Assembly: GCF_035994945.1 (NCBI RefSeq)
Contig: NZ_CP108677.1
Span: 744,001-808,000 of the forward strand
Source of the DNA: Streptomyces sp. NBC_01216
GTDB taxonomy: Bacteria > Actinomycetota > Actinomycetes > Streptomycetales > Streptomycetaceae
DNA: 64,000 nucleotides
Reading direction: 5' to 3'
Below the pieces are notes generated by a model. The model worked only from the letters and a program-made list of their open reading frames with translations. It did no database searches and was not told the DNA's origin. Shown one piece after another: positions 34,609-42,898 of the stretch. Position 1 is the first letter of the stretch; every line of letters begins with the position of its first letter. The translations under genes were made by a program, and so were the position numbers.

Positions 34609-36093
34609 TTGCCGCCTTCCCCCGCCCATATCCGCGAGGTCCTCACCGCCTACCTCGCCCGCAACCCCGACGAAGTGCCTCAGCTGGCCGGCCTGGCCCA
34701 GGCTCTGGAGACGGGCGGCGAGCTCACGAGTAGGAGCACGCTCCCCGGGCACATCACCTGCAGTGCGATCGTCATCGACTCGAGCAGCAGCGTCCTGCAC
34801 GTGCATCACAACGCCAGCGGGAAGGTGCTGACCCCTGGCGGGCACATCGAGAACGAGGACCGCACCCTGTTTGAGGCGGCCCTTCGTGAGGTTCACGAGG
34901 AGACTGGGATCCCGCCCGGCGCGCTGTGTGCTACCGCCGCGTACGGGCACGAACCCTTCGACATTGACGTGCACGACATTCCCGCCAACCCGGCCAAGGG
35001 CGAACAGCCGCACCTGCACTACGACATCCGCTTCGTGTGCCACCTCGTCGACGGCCCCGTCGACATCGTGCTCCAGCCCGAGGAAGTCTCCGGCGTGGAA
35101 TGGCTTGCCTTCGAGGACGTGACGGCGCCGACCCTGCGCGCCAAGCTGCTGGCTTCTGGTCTCGACGGCGAGATCACGCCGGTGAACGCCTCCACCTTGA
35201 TCCATGACGGCCGGGGACGGTACCTCCTTCACCTTCGTGATGACGTCCCGGGCATTTGGGAGCCGGGTTCCTGGTCTCTGCTGGGCGGCGGTCGCGAGGC
35301 GGGGGACGTGTCGCTGGAGGCTACGGCCCGCCGGGAGCTGTGGGAGGAAGCCGGCCTCGCCCTGTCCATGGTGGAGCCCTTCGCCGTGGAGCAGGCCACC
35401 GGCACCAATGGCATGACCGTCCCCGTCCAGATCTTCAGCGGCGAGTGGACCGGCGACCCGGCCTCCCTCGATCTCCAGGAAGGGGTCATGCTCGCCTGGT
35501 TCCACCCCGAGACGATGACCCGCCTCAGGATGAGCCCCTCCACCCTCGACCTCGTACGCCGCCACGCGGCCGCCCCGGCAGTCGCCGTCCACGCGGGCAC
35601 CGGGCAGGCGGCCGTCGGAGAGCAGCGCACCCCATCGCGGGCCGGCAGCAGCAGCGTCCCGCACATCGTCGGTGTCCACCTCTACCTCCAGCGCGAGAAG
35701 GACGGGAAGGTCCTCCTCGGGCTCCGTCACCCCGACTCCGCGTACGCCGCCTCCACGCACCATCTCCTCGCAGGCCACTGCGAGCAGGAGTCCGCAGTGG
35801 CCTGCATCGTGCGGGAAGCCGAGGAGGAGGCAGGGCTGCTGATCGACCCAGACGATGTCGAACTCGTCCACGTGGTCCACATGATCGACAAGCCCGGAGC
35901 CCAACCGCGGATGGGACTGGTCCTTCGCGCTCACAGGTGGCAGGGCACACCCGAGGTCCGCGAACCCGATCGCTGCACGTCATGGGGATGGTTCGACCCG
36001 ACCCAGCTTCCCGAACCCATCGTCCCATACACGGCGGCCGCCATCGCCGGTATCCAGGCCGGAAGGAGCTACACCGAGCTCGGCTGGGCCTGA
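34609..36093 (+). CDS. Triple-Nudix-domain protein
   Basis: The 494-residue protein contains three Nudix domains in a row, each with its own box. The first is near 83-107 (GGHIENEDR...REVHEETGI), the second near 226-250 (GGGREAGDV...RRELWEEAGL), and the third near 386-408 (GHCEQES...VREAEEEAGL). All three keep the REXXEEXG core, so none is obviously dead. Linkers are short. A three-box fusion is uncommon; tandem Nudix proteins are usually two. It starts at TTG 34609 after GCGAGG. It lies between an APH-like kinase and a methyltransferase. Confidence 0.87.
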   Translation: MPPSPAHIREVLTAYLARNPDEVPQLAGLAQALETGGELTSRSTLPGHITCSAIVIDSSSSVLHVHHNASGKVLTPGGHIENEDRTLFEAALREVHEETGIPPGALCATAAYGHEPFDIDVHDIPANPAKGEQPHLHYDIRFVCHLVDGPVDIVLQPEEVSGVEWLAFEDVTAPTLRAKLLASGLDGEITPVNASTLIHDGRGRYLLHLRDDVPGIWEPGSWSLLGGGREAGDVSLEATARRELWEEAGLALSMVEPFAVEQATGTNGMTVPVQIFSGEWTGDPASLDLQEGVMLAWFHPETMTRLRMSPSTLDLVRRHAAAPAVAVHAGTGQAAVGEQRTPSRAGSSSVPHIVGVHLYLQREKDGKVLLGLRHPDSAYAASTHHLLAGHCEQESAVACIVREAEEEAGLLIDPDDVELVHVVHMIDKPGAQPRMGLVLRAHRWQGTPEVREPDRCTSWGWFDPTQLPEPIVPYTAAAIAGIQAGRSYTELGWA

Positions 36094-36139
36094 CCCCCGA
36101 CCCGCCCCGAACCGTCCCCTACCTCCGGGAGGAATCTCC

Positions 36140-37411
36140 ATGCCCGAAGCCGCCCACGCAGGCCGAACCGACGTGGTCGTGCCGCACCATAACTCCGGGC
36201 TGCCGCCGGATCCGGTGGAAGCCCGGGCGGCGATGGTCGCCCGACTCGAAGACGAAGGAGCCCTTCACCCGGGGCCGGTACGTGACGTGCTGCTGGAGTT
36301 GCCCCGTGAGGTGGTGATGCCGCAGGGGTACGCCCGGCGCACGGCCCTGGAGGAGCTGCCGGTGCAGTGGCAGCTGCTGGACTGGTCGGTGCCCGCGGAC
36401 CGGCCGGAGTACCTCGAGGTCCTGCACTGCGGGGAGAGCGTTCTGGTCCAGCACGACGGCGAGCGCATGCTCGGGCGGACCGCCGGGCTGCGGCAGACGG
36501 GCGGCACGATGACGTCGCTGTCCAGCGGGATGTTCATGACCGCGGTGTTGATGGAGCAGCTTCAGCTGCGGCCCGGGTTGCGGGTCGCGGACATCGGCAC
36601 CGGGGCCGCGGTGACGTGCGCGATTATCTCCAGCATCTGCGGGGACCAATACGTGGTTTCCATCGACCGCGACCCGCACGTCACCGAGGCCGCCCGCCAC
36701 CACCTCGCCGCTCTCGGCCTGCATCCCACGCTCGTCACCGGCGACGGCGAGGCCGGCTGGCCGGGCGAGGCACCCTTCGACCGGATCTTCGCCTCCTACT
36801 CCTTGCACCGCGTACCGGCACCCTGGCTGGAGCAGCTCGCCCCGGACGGTACAGCGTTGCTCCACCTGACCACCGGTTCGCCGTCCTGGCCCGCACTGGC
36901 CGTCATCTCCAAGGGGCCGGCCGGGCAGGTCACCGGTGAGCTCCGGCCTGTCCGCTACGGGCACCGAGCCGGACACGGCCTGGACTGGATCTTCCTCAAG
37001 AAGCCCTTCCGGGACCGGATCGAGGCACGCGAGGGTGCCACCCTCACCCACGGCCGCCACGCTCCGCCCCCGGACACCGCGCGCGGATTCTGGCTCGCCC
37101 TCAACTTCCTCAACCCGGGACTGGTCCGTAACGGGGCTGCCGAGGACCTCGTGATCGGTGCGCCCGAGTGCGGATCCTGGGTCGCCGCCCGACCCGACAG
37201 CACGGGGACGGGTAGCTGGGAGGTCGCCTCGGCCGGTCCACGGGACATCTGGGAGGAGATCCATCACACCGCGAGCCGCTGGGCGGCAGCCGGCTCCCCC
37301 GGCTCCTACCAGCTCCACTTCGCAGCCGATGGCCAACAGCACCTGAGCGCCGGAGCAGACCGAGGCGAGCTCCTCTGGACACTGCCCGACGTGACCTTGC
37401 CGGCCCCGTGA
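36140..37411 (+). CDS. Protein-L-isoaspartate-methyltransferase-like enzyme
   Basis: The 423-residue protein is of the PCMT type. RTAGLRQTGGTMTSLSSGMF precedes motif I VADIGTGAAVTCAI at about 149-162, then VVSIDRDPHVTEAARHHL, and DRIFASYSLHRVPAPWLEQL is motif III. About 160 further residues form an extra C-terminal domain. Relatives in streptomycete clusters methylate precursor peptides or act as stand-alone isoaspartyl enzymes. GGAGG precedes ATG 36140 by eight bases. Confidence 0.83.
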   Translation: MPEAAHAGRTDVVVPHHNSGLPPDPVEARAAMVARLEDEGALHPGPVRDVLLELPREVVMPQGYARRTALEELPVQWQLLDWSVPADRPEYLEVLHCGESVLVQHDGERMLGRTAGLRQTGGTMTSLSSGMFMTAVLMEQLQLRPGLRVADIGTGAAVTCAIISSICGDQYVVSIDRDPHVTEAARHHLAALGLHPTLVTGDGEAGWPGEAPFDRIFASYSLHRVPAPWLEQLAPDGTALLHLTTGSPSWPALAVISKGPAGQVTGELRPVRYGHRAGHGLDWIFLKKPFRDRIEAREGATLTHGRHAPPPDTARGFWLALNFLNPGLVRNGAAEDLVIGAPECGSWVAARPDSTGTGSWEVASAGPRDIWEEIHHTASRWAAAGSPGSYQLHFAADGQQHLSAGADRGELLWTLPDVTLPAP

Positions 37412-37463
37412 CCTCGCCAGCCCCCGAACTGATCCGTACAGCGCCCGCCACCAGGAGGTACTC

Positions 37464-37838
37464 ATGACCATGCCGTCCAGCCCGCAGCCGCGTACGGGGC
37501 ACTGCCAGTGCGGGAACATCCAGTTCACGGTCTGCGGGGAGGACGATTACGTTCACCTGTGCAGCTGCGAGGACTGCCAGTCCCTGTCCGGCGGTCCGGT
37601 GATGTCCTGGGTCTCCTTCCCCCTGGCCGGTCTGAAGTGGACCGGCGCCGGCGGTGAGCCGGCCTGGCACTACACGTGGCCGGACTCCCGCCGGGGCTTC
37701 TGCCCGAACTGCGTTATGCAAGCGGAACACGTGTCCAGGCACGTTGTGTCTCACGGATACCCAGCCTCGATGAGGACAACGGGCACGAGCCGGGGCGAGA
37801 ACTCGCCGTCTGCACGGGTGCTCAAGGCCAGCCGATGA
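37464..37838 (+). CDS. GFA-family protein, probably truncated by frameshift
   Basis: The first 83 residues match the GFA (glutathione-dependent formaldehyde-activating-like) fold with its zinc cysteines: CQCGN at 17-21, CSCEDC, and FCPNC at 79-83. Beyond FCPNC the sequence no longer resembles the family, and another frame shows the expected acidic SLDEDNGHEPG segment, implying a frameshift near 37715. An excellent AGGAGG lies before ATG 37464. The truncated product lacks the C-terminal strands of the fold. Confidence 0.65.
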   Translation: MTMPSSPQPRTGHCQCGNIQFTVCGEDDYVHLCSCEDCQSLSGGPVMSWVSFPLAGLKWTGAGGEPAWHYTWPDSRRGFCPNCVMQAEHVSRHVVSHGYPASMRTTGTSRGENSPSARVLKASR

Positions 37839-37914
37839 TCACCGCTGCGCAGGAACGCCCAGGGCTTCATGCCTGCCTTTGCACGGGGCTCCGGGTCGGC
37901 TGCGGCCTGCCTTC

Positions 37915-38252
37915 ATGGTGATCTCGGCAGCGATGCTCGCCGGGTTCACCGGCCTCCTCGTCGCCCCGGTGGCCCTGCCGATCGTCTGGCCGTACTGGTT
38001 GGGCTGGGACTGTGTTCCTTTCCCTTGGTGCTGGCCGTGATCGGCAACAGTGGCAGTAGCCCCGCCGAGACCACCGCCATCTCCAGCCTCTCCCAGTCCC
38101 TCGGCTACCTCGTCGCCGCCCTCGGCCCCCTCGCCGTCGGCCTGCTGCGCAGCACCTCCGGCGGCTGGACCCTGCCGATGGCCGCGCTGCTCGCAACGGC
38201 AGCCGCACAGCTCGTCATCGGCATGGCGCTCTCCGGCCGCCGAGGTGACTAG
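37915..38252 (+). pseudogene. MFS transporter remnant
   Basis: The sequence encodes the last three or four transmembrane segments of a NimT/CynX-type MFS permease in two frames. SAAMLAGFTGLLVAPVALPI...WPYWLG is in the frame from 37915; LGLCSFPLVLAVIGNSGSS and AETTAISSLSQSLGYLVAA...LLRSTSGGW are in another, so a frameshift lies near 38008. The N-terminal two-thirds are absent. Adjacent to the damaged GFA gene, it marks local decay. Confidence 0.75.
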
Positions 38253-38606
38253 AAGCCCGGGCATCACTGTTCGCTGCGGACGTGGGGCCTTCGTAGCCTG
38301 ACTTGGGCTGGCCGCGGTGCTGGCCGACGCCCACGCCACGTTCGCCGCAGGGTGGGTCTGCGGGCCGGACTGGTCGGCCCAGCCATGTGTCCCGGTCAAG
38401 GAGCGCGGCGCCCAGTGCGCCTCCGGGCTCGTTCAGCCTGGAAGCCCGCCAACCCGCGGGAGGTGATCGTGAAGGAGAAAGCGGGCCGGCCCGGAGACCG
38501 AGCCACACCCCAATGGATGCCACCTCGTGCAGTGCAGAAGGTGTTCGGTGAGGCTGGTGACTGGCTGACGGGAGTCTGCCGCTGCCTTAGTGAAGGGAAT
38601 GCCTCC
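38253..38606. other. Intergenic stretch, nothing recognised
   Basis: About 350 bp between the MFS remnant and a small secreted protein gene. No open frame here has a recognisable product or ribosome-binding site. Confidence 0.4.
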
Positions 38607-38888
38607 ATGCGCGTTCTGAAGTCCACCGCCCTGGGCCAGACGCTTCTTCTTGCCGCAGCCATCACCGCCGGCATGAGCAGCCCTGCTGCCGCATCTCCGT
38701 CGTCTCCGGCTTCGTTGTGCCGTACGGACACCCAGGTTCCATGTGTTCCCGTGGAGGATTGCGCGAGGCCGTACGGCGCCAGCCCGACCGATGTTCTTGA
38801 ATACGGTGTCCTTCTCCCGTGCCTTCGTCTTGGCACCGTCCGCTGCCTGGATCATGTAACCCATCGCGCTTCCGAGGGCCACGCATAG
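38607..38888 (+). CDS. Small secreted cysteine-containing protein
   Basis: A 93-residue product begins at ATG 38607, with AGGGAA about eight bases upstream. It has a signal peptide: MRVLKS, a hydrophobic core LLLAAAITAGM, and an Ala-Ser-Pro cleavage region near 28-30. The mature part has several cysteines (LCRTDTQVPCVPVEDC). No family is recognised; the C-terminal half has weaker coding character, so the 3' end may be degenerate. Confidence 0.45.
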   Translation: MRVLKSTALGQTLLLAAAITAGMSSPAAASPSSPASLCRTDTQVPCVPVEDCARPYGASPTDVLEYGVLLPCLRLGTVRCLDHVTHRASEGHA

Positions 38889-39087
38889 GGGCTCATCGGG
38901 ATCAGAGACAGCGGTCGGCGAGGACCATCTACTCCTCAACTGCCGGCCCAGCACCACGCCCAGTCCAGCCGGAGGGCGGCCCCGAGCTCGGCGGGTTGTC
39001 ACCGGATCCCTCGCCCCGTCACGTGAGCCCCCCGCTCACCTGCTCATCCTGAAGCAAGGGAGCCGCCCGGGGGCCGAAGCTCCGGAC

Positions 39088-39957
39088 CTATCGGATGCGG
39101 AGGGCGTCGACGGCGATGCGGGCGGTTGTTCCGATGACGGTGTCGATGGCGGGGAGGGCGGCCGCGGGGTTGGCGGCGCGGGTGAAGACGGCGATGGCGT
39201 AGCGGCCGCCGTCGGGGTATTCGATGACGCCGACCTCGTTGCGGAGGGTGGGCAGAGTGCCGGTCTTTCCGGCGACGTGGACGTCGTCGAAGGGGAATCC
39301 GGAGGCCATGCGGTGGGGCCAGACCTGGAGGCCGAGGAGGCGGCGGATCGCGGCGCCGTGTTCGGGTGTGCATGCCTCGTCGCGCCAGATCGCGGTGAGC
39401 AGGCGGGTCATGTCGCGTGGGGTGCTGTGGTTGGTGCGGGCGGGGTCCAGTGCGCGTAGGCGGGCGATGACGTGGGGGTCGCTGAGGGCCTGCGCTCCGG
39501 CCGGGCCTGCGTCTTCGCGGATGGTGGCGAGGGTCTGGGCGAAGGTGTGCGGGGCGTGGGTGGCGGTGAGGCCCAGGCGCCGGGTCGTGGTGTTGACGGC
39601 GTCCAGGCCGACTCGTTCCAGGAGGAGTTCGGCGGCGGCGTTGTCGCTGACGGCCGTCATGAGGTAGGCGGCGTCGCGCAAGGAGATCCGGACGGTGTCG
39701 AGCATCGCGGCCAGCCCGGTCGGGCCTGGAGTGCGTCCGGTGGGCGGGCAGTCGAGTGCTTCGGTCAGGTCCAGGGCACCTCGTTCGGCGTGCTGGTGGA
39801 GGGTGAGGAGCAGGCAGAGCTTGTGGACGCTGGCGGTGACGACGCGCTGGTCGGCGCCGGCGCCGATCTCGGCGCCGGTGTCGATGTCGACGGCGTGGAG
39901 CCAGCCGGTGGCGCCGGCTTCGGTGAAGGCGGTGCGGATGCGTGCCAGGGGTTTCAC
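39088..39957 (-). CDS. Class A beta-lactamase-like serine hydrolase
   Basis: The 289-residue protein has SVHK (SxxK, residues 43-46), SDN in AVSDNAAAE, and AGKTGTL (KTG), in the order and spacing of class A beta-lactamases, and HSTPRDMTRLL matches the usual TPRAMA segment. No signal peptide is visible, and the omega-loop ExxLN with the deacylating glutamate is not found. It may therefore be a beta-lactamase2-type hydrolase or binding protein rather than an efficient beta-lactamase. Its start overlaps the stop of the LysR gene (ATGA). Confidence 0.83.
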   Translation of the reverse strand: MKPLARIRTAFTEAGATGWLHAVDIDTGAEIGAGADQRVVTASVHKLCLLLTLHQHAERGALDLTEALDCPPTGRTPGPTGLAAMLDTVRISLRDAAYLMTAVSDNAAAELLLERVGLDAVNTTTRRLGLTATHAPHTFAQTLATIREDAGPAGAQALSDPHVIARLRALDPARTNHSTPRDMTRLLTAIWRDEACTPEHGAAIRRLLGLQVWPHRMASGFPFDDVHVAGKTGTLPTLRNEVGVIEYPDGGRYAIAVFTRAANPAAALPAIDTVIGTTARIAVDALRIR

Positions 39958-40919
39958 AGCCAGTACTCCGATGAGGGACGCAGGTGCAGGGGGCTGGTGG
40001 GCATGTCGGCGAAGACCCCGGCGGTGTTGTGCAGGACGTCGAGGGCGGTGTCGGTGAAGGCGGTGACGGCGGCGCTGGTGCGGTCCTTGGGCCAGGCGGT
40101 GGAGAAGCGCAGTGAGAGGGGTGCGCCCGTGAGCGGCCGCCAGACGATACCCGGGCCGCTGGCGTCAGCCGGGTGCGTGGGATCGGGCGGGGCGAAGGCC
40201 ACGGCGTGGACCGAGTCGATCAGGCCGCGGACGAAGCGGTCTCCCTGCCCGTGGCGGACGGTGGCGGGGGTGTAGCCGCCGCGTGCGCAGGTGGTGAGGA
40301 GTTCGTCGTAGACGGCCGGGGCGTCCGCGCGGGGAAAGAGGACCAGGTCGTGCCCGGTGAGAGCGGACAGCGGCACGTCGACGTGTGCAGCCAGGGGTGA
40401 CTCCGGTGGCAGGAGCACACCGAGTTCACGGCGCAGTACGGGGCCCAGCGCGAGTCCTGACGTGTCGCAGGGGTGGTGGACGACCCCGGCGTCGAGTTCG
40501 TGGGCCGCGATACGGGCGAGCTGTTCGGTGGTGGACAGCTCGTGGAGTTCGACCTCCAGCCCGGGCTGGAGGCGGTGCAGGCCGGCAAGGACCGCGGCGA
40601 CGGGCTCGGCGGCAGTGCCGGAAGGGAGCGCGGCCCGCAGCAGTCCGGTGCGGCCGTCCCGGACGCGGCGGGCAGCGGCCAGGAAGGTGTCAGTGCCGGC
40701 GAGCAGGGCGCGTGCGTGGTCCAGGAGGAGGGCGCCGCCCGGGGTGAGGGTGACGCTGCGGCTGGTGCGTTCGAAGAGCCGTACGCCGAGCTCCTTCTCC
40801 AGACGCTGGATGCGCTGGGACAGGGGCGGCTGGGCCATGCCCAGCACGGAGGCGGCCCGGCCGAAATGTCTCTCCTCTGCAACAGCAACAAAACAACGCG
40901 CATGTCCGACTATGTCCAT
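39954..40919 (-). CDS. LysR-family transcriptional regulator
   Basis: The 321-residue protein has the LysR winged HTH at residues 1-60 (FVAVAEERHFGRAASVLG, PPLSQRIQRLEKELGVRLFER) and the periplasmic-binding-like effector domain after 90. ATG 40919 is the family-typical start (MDIVGHARCFVAV); the longer open frame runs into the divergent region. It is upstream of and coupled to the beta-lactamase-like gene, and divergent from the lipoprotein/PBP genes, an arrangement like AmpR control of beta-lactam resistance. Confidence 0.9.
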   Translation of the reverse strand: MDIVGHARCFVAVAEERHFGRAASVLGMAQPPLSQRIQRLEKELGVRLFERTSRSVTLTPGGALLLDHARALLAGTDTFLAAARRVRDGRTGLLRAALPSGTAAEPVAAVLAGLHRLQPGLEVELHELSTTEQLARIAAHELDAGVVHHPCDTSGLALGPVLRRELGVLLPPESPLAAHVDVPLSALTGHDLVLFPRADAPAVYDELLTTCARGGYTPATVRHGQGDRFVRGLIDSVHAVAFAPPDPTHPADASGPGIVWRPLTGAPLSLRFSTAWPKDRTSAAVTAFTDTALDVLHNTAGVFADMPTSPLHLRPSSEYWL

Positions 40920-40929
40920 AAGCAGCAAT

Positions 40930-40969
40930 AATATCAAAAACGCATCGTTGGTACTTTGATTGCGATATT
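40930..40969. promoter_or_regulatory. Nested dyad in the LysR/PBP divergent region
   Basis: AATATC (40930-40935) pairs with GATATT (40964-40969), and inside it ATCAAA (40933-40938) pairs with TTTGAT (40955-40960). The region is AT-rich compared with its surroundings. It is a candidate LysR operator overlapping divergent promoters. Confidence 0.45.
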
Positions 40970-41004
40970 GGACACGGCGGTGGGGCGGATGCTCATCTCG
41001 GCAC

Positions 41005-41226
41005 ATGCTTACGTCCACGTTCCCAGCGTCCGTGCCCCTCGTCCTGCTGCTCGCAGTCGGCCTGACCGCCTGCACCTTGGCGTGCGCGCCGGGCACCGAG
41101 CCCAACCCGACGACACGACACCGGCCCGACCGACCTCCAGCAGCCCACCCCGCGGAGGGCGAACGCCTCCACGAAACCGACACCCCGCGGCCGCGCCGCA
41201 CGCGCGAAGGAGCCTTCGATGCCTGA
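41005..41226 (+). CDS. Small putative lipoprotein
   Basis: A 73-residue product with an N-terminal hydrophobic segment (VPLVLLLAVGLTAC) ending in a lipobox-like LTAC, followed by a Pro/Thr/Arg-rich tail. Its stop overlaps the ATG of the first penicillin-binding protein (41219), suggesting translational coupling. The ribosome-binding site is weak, so the gene call is tentative. Confidence 0.5.
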   Translation: MLTSTFPASVPLVLLLAVGLTACTLACAPGTEPNPTTRHRPDRPPAAHPAEGERLHETDTPRPRRTREGAFDA

Positions 41227-42847
41227 ATCGCCCCACCCCGCCCCTACCCTCCGCCGACGTCCCCGCATCCTGCGGATGGCTGTGGCGACGGCTGCCGCCA
41301 CAGCCCTGGCCGCGACGGCCGGCGCGTACGCCACGCAGTGGGGACCGTTCGAGCCGGACCAACCGGCCGTCCATCCGGACGCCGTGGCCCAGGCGAAGGC
41401 GTTCCTGGCGGACTGGGCCAGCGGCCGTGCCGACAGTGCGGCCGCCCGCACCACCAGCCCCGCCCAAGCGCAGACGACCTTGCGGAACTTCACCACCGGA
41501 CTCGACATCACCGAGCCGGACCTTACGGCGGGCGCGGCAAGCGCAGCGAAGGACGGCACCGTCACCCTGGCCTTCTCCGCAAAGATGCCGGTCATCGGCC
41601 TCGGCACCTGGTCCTACGACTCGCAGATACCCGTACGGCGCCAGGAAGACGGAGCCTGGAAGATCGCCTGGGACATGTCGCTGGTCCACCCGCACCTGAG
41701 CAGCACCGAGAAGTTCCGCCTCCAGCGCGAGGACACGGGCGCCTCCTCTGTCACCGATCGCACCGGAAAGCCCCTCGCCCCAGACACCAGCCCTTCCCTC
41801 AAGCCGCTGCTCGCCCAGATCGCGCAGCGCGCGGGCGCCGGCCCGCGCGGCGCCATCGAACGCGTCAACCGGGCAAGCGGACAGGTGACCGCAACCGAGG
41901 CCCGCTTCGGCAAGGAAGGCGCCGCGGCCGGGCAGCACATCCGCAGCACGCTCGACTCCCGATGGCAGGCGGCCGCCGATCAGGCCCTGGCCGCCAAGGC
42001 CGGCGGCAAGGACGCCGCACTCGTCGCCCTGCGCATCGACAACGGCGAGATCCTGGCCGCGGCAAACTCACCGGCCGCCGGATTCAACCGCGCCCTGTCC
42101 GGCACCTACGCCCCCGGCTCGACCTGGAAGATCGTCACCACCACGGGACTGCTGCTGGACGGCGCTGTGAAGCCGGACGACATCGTGGACTGCCCCAAGT
42201 ACCTGACCGTCGGCAAGCAGTTCCACAACGTGGAGACCTCCGAGTTCCCCGGTGCGACGTTCACCAAGAACTTCACCGAGTCCTGCAACACCGGATTCAT
42301 CAGCCTGCGCGGCAAGCTCGGCGACGGCGAACTCGGCGAGGTCGCCGGCAAGTACTTCGGCATCGGCCAGAAGTGGAACGTGGGCCTTCCCACCTTCGAC
42401 GGATCCGTACCCGCCCCCGGCGACCAGACCGAGAAGGCCGCCTCGATGATCGGCCAGGGCCGCGTCCTGGGAAACCCCCTGACCATGGCCTCCGTCGCCG
42501 CCACCGCCGCCTCCGGCACCTTCCACCAGCCCACCATCACCCCCGACACCGAAGACAAGACCACCACCACCGCGCTGCCCGCCGAAGTCGTCACCCAACT
42601 GCGCAAGCTGATGAGGGCCGCAGTCACCGACGGCACCGCACGCGGCCTGGCCGGCCTGCCCGGCAACGTCGGCGCGAAGACCGGCACCGCCGAAGTCAGC
42701 GAGAGCGCCCCGAACAACGGCTGGGTCGTCGCCACCCGCGGCAACGTCGCCGTCGCCGTCGTCGTCGAAGGCGGCATCACCGGCGGATCCTCCGCCGTAC
42801 CGGTCGTGCACCACCTCCTGGAAGCCCTCCCACAGGACGGGGCCTGA
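41219..42847 (+). CDS. Penicillin-binding protein with MecA-type NTF2-like domain
   Basis: The 542-residue protein has a single N-terminal membrane anchor (residues 20-40) and an NTF2-like MecA_N domain at about 55-150. A short linker region follows, then a transpeptidase domain with STWK at 301-304, SCN at 355-357 and KTG at 487-489. This layout is shared with streptomycete PBPs, and MecA-N PBPs are linked to beta-lactam tolerance. It would cross-link peptidoglycan at the membrane outer face. It is followed 51 bp later by a second PBP gene. Confidence 0.88.
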   Translation: MPESPHPAPTLRRRPRILRMAVATAAATALAATAGAYATQWGPFEPDQPAVHPDAVAQAKAFLADWASGRADSAAARTTSPAQAQTTLRNFTTGLDITEPDLTAGAASAAKDGTVTLAFSAKMPVIGLGTWSYDSQIPVRRQEDGAWKIAWDMSLVHPHLSSTEKFRLQREDTGASSVTDRTGKPLAPDTSPSLKPLLAQIAQRAGAGPRGAIERVNRASGQVTATEARFGKEGAAAGQHIRSTLDSRWQAAADQALAAKAGGKDAALVALRIDNGEILAAANSPAAGFNRALSGTYAPGSTWKIVTTTGLLLDGAVKPDDIVDCPKYLTVGKQFHNVETSEFPGATFTKNFTESCNTGFISLRGKLGDGELGEVAGKYFGIGQKWNVGLPTFDGSVPAPGDQTEKAASMIGQGRVLGNPLTMASVAATAASGTFHQPTITPDTEDKTTTTALPAEVVTQLRKLMRAAVTDGTARGLAGLPGNVGAKTGTAEVSESAPNNGWVVATRGNVAVAVVVEGGITGGSSAVPVVHHLLEALPQDGA

Positions 42848-42898
42848 CCCCGTCGGCTCCCTGACCACTCACTCGTGCACGGACCTTCGAAAGTGAAC

